DNA from: a virus
IMG/VR virus record: IMGVR_UViG_3300042731_006034
Span: 1 to 34,641 of that record
Strand: one strand, 5' to 3'
Length of the DNA stretch: 34,641 nt
Shown: positions 23,624-32,000 of the stretch, one piece after another
Position numbering within the stretch: the first letter of the stretch is position 1
Layout of the letters: each line of letters starts with the position of its first letter
Position numbers and translations under genes: made by a program
The notes under the pieces: model-generated
Seen by the model: only the letters and a program-made list of their open reading frames with translations
What the model was told of the DNA's origin: nothing
Databases searched by the model: none

Positions 23624-26464
23624 ATGGCAGATAGAAAAAGTATTGGGGCTACTAATGAATTAGGCTGGGCTAACAAGGACAAATATCAAAGTATGCGCAA
23701 TATCCGCTGGCGCAACGAACTAATGCACGCTGATATTGACGCTAATGGTAACCTGCGGTTTAAATCGCCGGTGGTATTTGCGAATAGCATTTCAGGGGTA
23801 TTCTACAATGTGCAGAATTACGGGGCAGCGGCGGATGGCACAGATGATAGTTCAGCTATTCAAGATACAATAGATGCGGTTGAAACTGCCGGTGGTGGGG
23901 TGGTCTACTTTCCAGCCGGGACTTATGGGGTCAGCGGGCAGTTAAACATTGCTGATAATGTGATGCTCTGGGGGGATGGGTGGGGGTCAATTCTATCCCA
24001 ATTAGAGGGCGGCGGCAGCTCAACCCGAACCATCAATATTAACGGGGATGACAATGTCGTAGTGCGCAACTTGTGCATTAACCATGACGGCGTTGTCCAT
24101 GCGGCGGGTGAATGGAATCACGCTATCCGCATTACGGATAGCACTAATATCATTATTAATAACGTCAAGGTTATAGGGCCGGCGAAGGATGACGGTGCCA
24201 GTCGTGGGGATGGTATCTATGTTTCTGGCACGTCCAGCAACATCGCCATTGACAATTGTTTGTTGCAAGGCAATAGCCGCAATGGTATAGCGGTAGTAGA
24301 AGGCACGAATATTGTCATTCGGGGCTGCCGGATTACGGGGGAAAACAACGAAGCCGGCATTGATTTAGAACCAAATGCCGGGGAAACGGTACAATACGTT
24401 TTGATAGATGATTGCTATGTAGACCATGCTATCGGCTTGGTTGCCGCCGGGACAACCAAACTGGTTTCAGATATTCAGATAACCAATTCTAAATGTCTCT
24501 TGCTGCGGGTTTGGGGCAATGTGCATCATGTCGAAATGGACGGCTGCGAACTGGCCGGGTCTTACTCTTATAGTGGTTGGCTTTCAGCAGAACATCGGTC
24601 AGTGGATGCAGCTTACCGGTCTACCGATATTGTGGTAAAGAATACCAAGTTTGCCCGGGGCTACCTGCAAGGGGTTGACCTTACCGTAGAGAACTGTATC
24701 ATTGATGCGACCGGGCAAGACTATGGCTTGGACGATAATAGCATGTCGGGGCGGTTAACTGTGCGGGGATGCGAGGTCAAGAACGCCACGTTATACGGGA
24801 TATTTGGGCGCAGTGCCAGCATGTACAGCATCAGCAATTGTAACATTCATACTAATGGGGATGGAATACGCTTGCAAAAGGGTACCACTGTCATGGATAT
24901 CAACGATTGTGATATTCATGACAATACAACTTACGGGGTGCATCTGGATAGTGGGGCAAATGCCCGGATAAACTTAGCAAATTGCCGTATCTACAGCAAT
25001 ACAAGCGATGGGGTGCATGTAGTAGAAGCAAACAAACTCAAGCTAGTGGGCTGCCATATTTATAACAATGGCGTTGAAGGAATCCAGCTACAACCCGATG
25101 ACCCACCGTATCAACATCTTAGAGAAGTTGATTTTGCTACACATGACAATTGGGATGTCACCAACGACTTTGATAACTGGGACAGCAATGAGTATGCCAG
25201 TTATGTGTGGTCTAGTAACCAAACATCTACATTGGTGCAAACGGCTGCCAACCGTCGTGGGACACTACTCAATTTAGTCCCAACATGGTTTACCTATACC
25301 GTAGGAGTAACCACTGCCCCCGATGGCGATTTTGCTTTGACATTGGAGAACGTGGGGGAATCATCGGTAACCTTAGACCATACTGCGGGAACACATACTG
25401 TAAGGTTTATCTCAGCGGCGGATGCGGATACGAGTGACTGCACCATTCAAGCAGTGGTTTCGACGGGGACAGAGGGGACAATTACCATCGATGATGTGTA
25501 TTTATATCAGTCCAAGATACAACATACGGATATTATCGGTTGTACTATTGAAGATACCCGGCAGGGCGCCAGTCGCACGCAAGACCATGGTGTGCGGATG
25601 CGGTCGTATGAAACGGGGGCGGTCAACGTTGCTGACACAACCATTCGGAATCATACCCAATATGGCATTTTGGATAACACCTCTTGGCGGCTGCGGGTAA
25701 GTAATTGCCAGATAGAACGGAATACTCTCTTCGGTATATCCATTGCGAATACGTATTTAGAAGAAGCTCTCATCAGCAATAACATCATCCGTAAGAATAG
25801 TAACCGGGGGTTGCGGGTGGACAATAATACGGCAACCGTAATTATTCAGGGCAATGAAATTATCGAGAACGGGTCGGACGGGGTGCGCATAGACCATGCC
25901 GACGAGCTGATAATTAACAGCAATGTCTTTCGGGATAATGCTGGCATAGGGTGTAGTATTCATCCCGGCAGTAATGATGATGTCAAATATCTCGCCCTCA
26001 CCGGCAACCAAGCGATAGATACTGGGGTAGCTACACAGACATACGGGATATGGTTGCGTGGTGCTGATATAACGAATAGCATAGTAAGTGACAATTACGC
26101 CGTGGGGAATACTACACAGCAGATATATATTACTGCTACTGGTGTGGTATATGACACGGTGAACAATGTTGGCTTAGTAACCATACGTGACTTCACTGCG
26201 GCAGATACAACACCATCGGTTCGACGAGGCAATTTATTTCGTACTCAAAACACTGGTGGCACTACAATTACTGACTTTGATGATGGCACTGAAGGTAAGA
26301 CCATTAGAGTTATTATTGGTGATGCATTTACTACTATCGACTTTACAGGTTCAAGTCTGAAAGGCAATGCCGGTGTGGACTGGTCACCGGGCAATGGTGA
26401 CTGGATGGAATGTACTTTATATAACAATAACTGGTATTGCTCAGTACATGACTGCACCGCATAG
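23624..26464 (+). CDS. Right-handed beta-helix tailspike with inserted jelly-roll domain
   Basis: 946 residues. A short N-terminal module (residues 1-55, ELGWANKDKYQSMRNIRWRN) leads to the beta-helix entry VFYNVQNYGAAADGTDDSSA (59-78) and GGGVVYFPAGTYGVSGQLNI, the Pectate_lyase_3 signature. Many coils follow with the I--N-I--N rhythm (NIIINNVKVIG, NIAIDNCLLQGNSRNGIAVV, DINDCDIHDNTTYGVHLDSG). Around residues 493-632 the coils stop for a domain resembling a carbohydrate-binding jelly roll (NWDVTNDFDNWDSNEYASYV, FALTLENVGESSVTL, TEGTITIDDVYLYQ). The helix then resumes to about 820. The end (RRGNLFRTQNTGGTTITDFD ... DWMECTLYNNNWYCSVHDC) is a terminal beta domain seen in other phage spikes. I infer host-polysaccharide binding and possible cleavage; no catalytic acids can be assigned. 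Confidence 0.85.
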   Translation: MADRKSIGATNELGWANKDKYQSMRNIRWRNELMHADIDANGNLRFKSPVVFANSISGVFYNVQNYGAAADGTDDSSAIQDTIDAVETAGGGVVYFPAGTYGVSGQLNIADNVMLWGDGWGSILSQLEGGGSSTRTININGDDNVVVRNLCINHDGVVHAAGEWNHAIRITDSTNIIINNVKVIGPAKDDGASRGDGIYVSGTSSNIAIDNCLLQGNSRNGIAVVEGTNIVIRGCRITGENNEAGIDLEPNAGETVQYVLIDDCYVDHAIGLVAAGTTKLVSDIQITNSKCLLLRVWGNVHHVEMDGCELAGSYSYSGWLSAEHRSVDAAYRSTDIVVKNTKFARGYLQGVDLTVENCIIDATGQDYGLDDNSMSGRLTVRGCEVKNATLYGIFGRSASMYSISNCNIHTNGDGIRLQKGTTVMDINDCDIHDNTTYGVHLDSGANARINLANCRIYSNTSDGVHVVEANKLKLVGCHIYNNGVEGIQLQPDDPPYQHLREVDFATHDNWDVTNDFDNWDSNEYASYVWSSNQTSTLVQTAANRRGTLLNLVPTWFTYTVGVTTAPDGDFALTLENVGESSVTLDHTAGTHTVRFISAADADTSDCTIQAVVSTGTEGTITIDDVYLYQSKIQHTDIIGCTIEDTRQGASRTQDHGVRMRSYETGAVNVADTTIRNHTQYGILDNTSWRLRVSNCQIERNTLFGISIANTYLEEALISNNIIRKNSNRGLRVDNNTATVIIQGNEIIENGSDGVRIDHADELIINSNVFRDNAGIGCSIHPGSNDDVKYLALTGNQAIDTGVATQTYGIWLRGADITNSIVSDNYAVGNTTQQIYITATGVVYDTVNNVGLVTIRDFTAADTTPSVRRGNLFRTQNTGGTTITDFDDGTEGKTIRVIIGDAFTTIDFTGSSLKGNAGVDWSPGNGDWMECTLYNNNWYCSVHDCTA

Positions 26465-26473
26465 TAAGAGGAT

Positions 26474-26824
26474 ATGTTAGCCTATAGAGAAGAAACCATT
26501 AAATTCTGGTGTACCATCCGTGACGGTGATGGGCTTGAGCCAACCACCGTCGCGGATGTCAACTTTTCCATTCGGCAAGATGACCGGGAGATAACCAAGC
26601 CGGCGGCGATGACCCAAGATAGTGGCACCCGGTATTATGCCGAATGGGACGTACCCATATTACAAGCCTTTGGGCAGTATTATGTTTTGGTGACGGCGAC
26701 AGTGGATAGCGCTGCTTGGGAGCAGGTTATAGCCATCATTGAAATACGGGAGAATATCGAAGCCTTTATTATTGACCTGTACAATAGAAGTTTATCAAGA
26801 AGGGGGTTCAATAATGCCCTATAA
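26474..26824 (+). CDS. Small Ig-like beta protein after the spike
   Basis: 116 residues; AGAGGA lies a few bases upstream of the ATG. The sequence is one beta-sandwich: EETIKFWCTIRDGDGLEPTT, VADVNFSIRQDDREITKPAA, GTRYYAEWDVPILQAFGQYY and VTATVDSAAWEQVIAIIEIR. It ends with a helix (ENIEAFIIDLYNRSLSRRGF). It resembles the small protein at 20061 in its layout (charged start, MT---TG-YY--W, G-Y-V--TA), suggesting paralogues with a similar virion role. The last 11 bases overlap the next gene. The function is inferred only from position. Confidence 0.6.
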   Translation: MLAYREETIKFWCTIRDGDGLEPTTVADVNFSIRQDDREITKPAAMTQDSGTRYYAEWDVPILQAFGQYYVLVTATVDSAAWEQVIAIIEIRENIEAFIIDLYNRSLSRRGFNNAL

Positions 26825-27449
26825 ACAGAATAACATCCAACGGATATTACGCAAAGAGGAGAGCGTCGGGGACGTAGAGCTACGTCCCCGACGCCCCATT
26901 GAAGAGCAGAAATGGCCTCGGTTTTACGACCCGTTTTATGCTCAGATATTACGCAAAGTACCTATTGTTGGGCGGGCAATAGCGGGGCCGTCCGCCGTCG
27001 AACGGAAAAGGAATTACTATCAGTATCTCTTAGAAAAGCAAGCCCGTGGGTTAGCCGCGCAAGCCGCTGGACAGCTAACCCCAGCAGACATTACTCAAGA
27101 ACAAAACATTATGGGGCAGGCGGGGCGGCTGGGGCAACAGATAGGCAGTCAGACATTGGGGCCGAGTTACGGACGGCGGGGGTTGGCTTTTTCACCTGCT
27201 GCTGGGGCGGCCGGAGGGCAATTGCAAGCAACCGTAGGACGGGGAGCATTAGAGACCATTCAAGCCCAACGGCAAGCCCGACAGCAAGGGGCGCAGTCCC
27301 AACTAACCCAAATACAAGTGGCTTTAGCCAACCAAGCCCAAGCCCAGTTTAGTCAAGAACAGCAGGAACAAAGTGAGTTTAACCAGACATTGGGGCGGAT
27401 ATTTGCCTTAATAGCTTTAGACCCAAGTTTAGCCGCTTTTTTTGGTTAG
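26814..27449 (+). CDS. Probable internal virion (ejection) protein
   Basis: 211 residues from ATG 26814 with AGGGGG about eight bases upstream; an in-frame start at 26739 would overlap the previous gene heavily. The composition is Gln/Ala/Gly-rich and helical: EKQARGLAAQAAGQLTPADI, MGQAGRLGQQIGSQTLGPSY, QAQRQARQQGAQSQ and LANQAQAQFSQEQQEQSEFN. It ends with a hydrophobic helix (GRIFALIALDPSLAAFFG). Gln/Ala-rich helical proteins placed between spike and giant protein genes fit T7 gp14/P22 gp7-type ejection proteins, which leave the capsid with the DNA and form a trans-envelope channel. A 15-bp palindrome lies in codons 17-27. Confidence 0.62.
   Translation: MPYKQNNIQRILRKEESVGDVELRPRRPIEEQKWPRFYDPFYAQILRKVPIVGRAIAGPSAVERKRNYYQYLLEKQARGLAAQAAGQLTPADITQEQNIMGQAGRLGQQIGSQTLGPSYGRRGLAFSPAAGAAGGQLQATVGRGALETIQAQRQARQQGAQSQLTQIQVALANQAQAQFSQEQQEQSEFNQTLGRIFALIALDPSLAAFFG
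26863..26894 (+). repeat. Near-perfect 32-bp palindrome inside a coding region
   Basis: GCGTCGGGGACGTAG (26863-26877) is exactly complementary, in inverted order, to CTACGTCCCCGACGC (26880-26894), with only AG between. It falls about 50 bases after the start codon of the internal protein gene and keeps the frame. It is the longest perfect inverted repeat I found in the window. As RNA it would form a very stable hairpin; as DNA it is a possible dimeric protein site. Confidence 0.75.
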
Positions 27450-27460
27450 CAGGTGAAATT

Positions 27461-27685
27461 ATGCCATACACCCAAAAAGAAAAGAAGTTAATGGCGTCCC
27501 TGCGGCGGCAATATGGGGCGAAGAAAGCCCAGCAAGTGTATCATGCTATGCTTAATTCTAAAGAACATGATAATATCTTTGGCGCCAAAAGCAAACAAGA
27601 AAGAAGTAAACAGGGGTTAACCACTATGTCAAAGCGCAAGAAGGGCAAACACAAGAGAACTAAACGGAAGAAACGGGGGCGATGA
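27461..27685 (+). CDS. Small basic protein
   Basis: 74 residues; AGGTG lies about seven bases before the ATG. It starts PYTQKEKKLMASLRRQYGAK and KAQQVYHAMLNSKEHDNIFG. This resembles a recurring family of small phage proteins beginning MPYT--Q--LM with a K-G-KK--VY-AM helix (recalled, not searched). The C-terminal 19 residues (MSKRKKGKHKRTKRKKRGR) are almost entirely basic and start with an internal Met at 27629, so a shorter product is possible. A DNA- or RNA-condensing role inside the capsid is a guess. Confidence 0.6.
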   Translation: MPYTQKEKKLMASLRRQYGAKKAQQVYHAMLNSKEHDNIFGAKSKQERSKQGLTTMSKRKKGKHKRTKRKKRGR

Positions 27686-27686
27686 T

Positions 27687-29069
27687 ATGCCAAGTTCAGC
27701 GTTAGATGTTGCCAAAACAATAGAATTTGCCTTAATCCTGAAACGGCAGGGGAAAATAGGCGAAGCTAACCGCCAACTCAAGTTGATGGAATACAATTTA
27801 GAACGAGACAAACTCGAACGTCTCAAGGCGGCGGATGAAGCTCAACATAACTATCATATGGCCCGGTTGGAATACCTTAACGAACAGTTGAAAGCCGGGA
27901 GACAACCTCCCCCCATGCACCCCGCCGAAGAGGCTTATAAGCGCGCCCAAACTGGCAAGCTATTAGCTGACCAAGCGATGCAACGTCGGTTAGCAGGGGC
28001 ACAAGAGCGACTGACTGGCATAGGGGCGCAACATGAAACGCCAGAAACAAAACATTATCTGGCCGGTATGCTTGGGGTTGACCCTTATGCGCCAGCTGCA
28101 CCCACAACCCCAAAATATCAAGTGGTTGGTCGAGGCGGCCTGGTTTTTGACCCAACTACTGGCAGGTATATACCACCACCAACTGCTGCTATGCCTACTG
28201 AGCAACCGCAAATCATGCAAGATGCTCAGGCTTTATACGATGCTATCCAGTCACCGGAGACGCCAGACATGTTAAAGAAATTATATCAAATCCACTTTGA
28301 TAGTCTAACGCAACAACCAATATTGCCTACTCGTACACTATCGTTTGATGACCGGATGAAAGAAACCTATATGACATCGCAAAACCCGATTGAGAAGTCT
28401 TTGGCTTTAGCTTTGTTAGGTTTAGAAGAGGTTGGCCCGGGTGACTTTCGCAAAGTAGCCCCAGAACCAGAAATGGCACAGCGGATTCGATTTATTGAAC
28501 GGAAAACCGGTACTCCACTCAACCGGGCAGAAATATTGCAATTAGCTGGTATTAGACCAGAGAAGATTACCGCTAAACAGATGGAATCCCTCGATGGTTT
28601 AGTCGAATTATCGGTTGGATTGCCCAACCTAACGGGCATTCAACGCAAGGTTAGAGGTGACGAACTCGAACCTATTGGTCAATGGTTGGCTCGTATAGGG
28701 AAGGAAATTGGCAAAGAGAAAAACAAAGATATGCGGCAAGATGTGATAAGTTATATTAAATCGGTCGGGGAAAGTGTTACTCTGGGCGAACGCAATGCTT
28801 TTTACGCCACTACAGCGGCTTCTATGGGGTTGGATGCCAAAGTTTTTACCCAAGCCAAGTCAATTACCCTTAGCCCAGAAGAAACCGTCCGCCAACAAAA
28901 CCAGCAAGCCGAACAACGACCTATCCAAGTATCCAGTTGGCAGGATGTCATTAATTTGCGGCAACCGATAACCAGTGAGCAATATCGGCAGATGGTACAG
29001 CAGTTCGGGCGCCCGGAAACCTTATCTCCAGAGTTGCAAGAGGCTTTAAAAAAGCTCATTACTTTCTAA
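27687..29069 (+). CDS. Probable internal virion protein, mid-size
   Basis: 460 residues. Residues 1-75 are helical and charged (IEFALILKRQGKIGEANRQL, MEYNLERDKLERLKAADEAQ). A Pro-rich linker follows (APAAPTTPKYQVVGRGGLVF), then a mostly helical middle (SLALALLGLEEVGPGDFRKV, RIRFIERKTGTPLNRAEILQ). The C-terminal part is charged (LRQPITSEQYRQMVQQFGRP). No enzyme motif is seen. It lies one base after the small basic gene and before the giant gene, the place where T7-like and P22-like phages put their second ejection protein. The ribosome signal is weak (GGGGGCGATGAT). Confidence 0.6.
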   Translation: MPSSALDVAKTIEFALILKRQGKIGEANRQLKLMEYNLERDKLERLKAADEAQHNYHMARLEYLNEQLKAGRQPPPMHPAEEAYKRAQTGKLLADQAMQRRLAGAQERLTGIGAQHETPETKHYLAGMLGVDPYAPAAPTTPKYQVVGRGGLVFDPTTGRYIPPPTAAMPTEQPQIMQDAQALYDAIQSPETPDMLKKLYQIHFDSLTQQPILPTRTLSFDDRMKETYMTSQNPIEKSLALALLGLEEVGPGDFRKVAPEPEMAQRIRFIERKTGTPLNRAEILQLAGIRPEKITAKQMESLDGLVELSVGLPNLTGIQRKVRGDELEPIGQWLARIGKEIGKEKNKDMRQDVISYIKSVGESVTLGERNAFYATTAASMGLDAKVFTQAKSITLSPEETVRQQNQQAEQRPIQVSSWQDVINLRQPITSEQYRQMVQQFGRPETLSPELQEALKKLITF

Positions 29070-29081
29070 GGAATTTATATT

Positions 29082-32000
29082 ATGCTGAGCCCAGAAAGAA
29101 CAATTATCCAAGCTGGCGAAGAACCGCAAGAACCACCAGAATACACCATTGACCCCTTTTTGCGGAGCAAATTAGAAGATGATGGCTGGTTGCAACCCGG
29201 TGCTGAATTATCCACCTTAGACCCGTTTATCCTGAGCAAACTGCAAGATGACGGTTGGCTACAACCCGTTACCCCTACTACAGGCGAGTCATTGGCAAGA
29301 GAATTACGGGGCATTGGCGGGGTATTAGGCAAAGTCGGTAAAACTATTGCACCGGGCGCACCAGAAGAACGTCTCGCCGCCCAAATGCAACTTGGCATTG
29401 GCGCTGGCCAAGTTGCCAAACAAGTGGGTAAAGGGCTGGTGGCAGTGGCAGGGCAAGTAGGATTAGCGACTATGCCGGGGGAAGCTTTGATAATGTCCCC
29501 CGAAATGCAAAAAGCAGCGGCTGAAGCTGCGCAAACATTGGGGCAAACTTTTATCACTGACCCTTTAGCGAAATACCATCCGCGCGGTAAGTTTAAGCGT
29601 ATGCGCCAAGAATTTAGAGCCGGCCCCATTCGCACTTCAACGGATGTGTTCTTTGACTTGCTTACCTTAGCGACGTTAGTTGGGGCGGGAATGGTAGCTG
29701 CTGGCAAGGTTGGTTTAGGCGGTGTTAAAGTAGCCCAAGTAGGCGGCAAAACCGTTCTCGCAGGTGAAAAGATTACCCGTACTGCCAAGATAGCCGCTGG
29801 TTTGGAACGGGCGGGCAAAGCTTTGATAACCGGGAGTAATATCGTTGATCCTTCTTTTTATGTTTATCAGGGATTCATCAAGGGTACGGGCAAGGGTTAT
29901 GCTTTGGTGCAAAACCTACTGGATGAAAAGTTGATGAAGGCCGCCAGCAAAAATATCGACTTGGAGGGATTAGCGAAACTCGGTACTTTAAACCATCGGA
30001 TTAAAAATATGGCTACTGGTTTAGGGGCGGATGACGCCGCTAAGTTTGCTGATGACTTCGTTGATTTACTAGCTACTGGGGGGAAAAGCGGTGAACCTCT
30101 GACCACAGCACAAATACTTGATGACGCTATCAAAAACAAGAAGCCCTTGACTGTTTCTTATGCGACTAAGGGGAAAGAAGTTAAAAAGAGAACGTGGAGT
30201 AATATCAGTTGGTCAAAGGATAAAAAGAAGATTTATGCGATGGATAGCTTGCGAGGTAAAAGAACCTCATTTTCACCCCGGAACGTTCGGGGGGTTGAAG
30301 GGGTGCAATTAGTACGAGACATTCCCGAACCCGTTATAGAACTGTACAAACAATTCAAAAACCTAACTGAAGATCAACAACGCACCTTAATTGCTATCCA
30401 TGCCGCCGCCCAAAAGGTAGCTTCTGAGGGTGATGATAAACTGATGCAAACCCTCTGGAAGAACATCGGCAAAAAGGTGGATATGTCACCGGCGGAGGCG
30501 ATGAGTTTCTACTTGGGATTAAATGATGACTTAGCCGAGGAAGCTACCCAAGCCATCTTAAAAAGCCCGGCGGCTGATGGTAAAAAGATAGCCGATATAG
30601 CCCAGCAACTGCAACAGGACATCTTGGATTTAGGGTTGCCGGAAGAAATTGCCACTCAAGCGGGGGATAACTTTACCAAAATTGCCGAAACCATCCCCCG
30701 GCGTGGAGTGCAAGGAACATTAGCGGATGGATTAAAGAAATTAGGTTATACAGAAGCTGCTATCAAGAAGATACACCCGGTAGCCGCCCAAGCTGCCGTT
30801 GACCAGCAAATCTCAGCCAGTGATGCGAAGGTAAATGCCGAGGGGGTTTTAGAAGTTGCTCAGGTAAGCAAGCCCAAACCAAAGCCAGAACCCGAAAAAC
30901 CCTTCCGAGAAATTGAGATAGTCGCCCCCGAAGCGCCGCCAGAAGTGCCGGACGAAGTCGGAACGGAAACCCTAGCCGAAACCATGCAACGTATTAAAGA
31001 ACCAGCCCCTGAACCCACTCCTAAAGTGCCGGCGGCGGAAACTTTTGCTCCTACTGAAGCCGAAGTGCCGGTTGAACCTGAAGCCCCGGCAGAAGTACCA
31101 TTAGAACCCGAAACCCCAGCCGAATTAGAAACACCACATGCCAGAGAAGCCGCTATCCCCAGTGAAGAGGTAGAGCTCCTCCTCATTGACAACCTCAACA
31201 AGGCCATTGGGGCTGGCGATACAGCACAACTAGGCAGGCTTGCCAGCGACAACCCCAACGTTAGGCTTATTCAACCAGAGACCGGCGGCATCCCCGATGC
31301 CCGGTTACATGACATTGATGCCCGGTTACATGACATTCAAGGCGAAGGGCAAATTAGTCGAGTAATAACTCCCGGCTACATGATAGACGACAAAGTGGTG
31401 CGGAAAGCGGTGGTTGAAGCTGGTGGAGCAGCACCAGAGGCACCGGCTGTTACTGAAGAAGCGGCACCGCCGGTAGAAACTACCCCGGAACCCATCCCTA
31501 AAACAGTAACCAAAGCGGAAGGTATTATCACCAATATCACCCCAGAGGAACAGTTACCCCCGACCGGGGTAACTAGATTGCCAGTTTCTGATTTAACTTT
31601 GGCGCCAGAAAAGTTTCAATATAAAATTGGTTATGGCAAAGCCGGTATAACCGGCTCTTTGACCGAAGCAAAGCAATTTCGGGAGGAATTAGCCGGGGTA
31701 GTGAATGTTTGGCAGAATCCTAGTGATAATAAAATTTATGTTGTAAATGGACATAACCGGGTAGAATTGGCTCAACGCTCTGGAGTTAATTCTGTTAATG
31801 TAAAATTTCTGGATGCGGAAACCGCCGAGGAAGCGCGCACATGGGGAGCTTTAATTAATATCGCAGAAGGCCGAGGCAAGCCCCTAGATGCAGCCAAATT
31901 ATTTCGTGATAGTGGCATTACTAAAGCAGATTTAGCCGAGTTTGGCATAGCTTTGTCAGAAAAAAACGCCAGAGAGGGTTTAGCTTTGGCAGCCTTAAAT

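Noticed and set aside
26912-27352. Alternative-frame open region inside the internal protein gene
   Set aside because: Arg/Ser-rich product with no RBS; the real frame has coherent Gln/Ala helices and a good RBS.
29075-29818. Long antisense open frame (247 residues) opposite the giant gene
   Set aside because: Its product is low-complexity Pro/Ser/Ala/Cys sequence, as expected from the reverse of Ala/Gly-rich codons. It has no RBS, and the + strand frame has clear protein features.
30860-31258. Antisense frame opposite the Pro/Glu-rich linker
   Set aside because: It encodes Ser/Gly/Ala repeats that mirror the sense-strand Pro/Glu codons; no sign of an independent gene.
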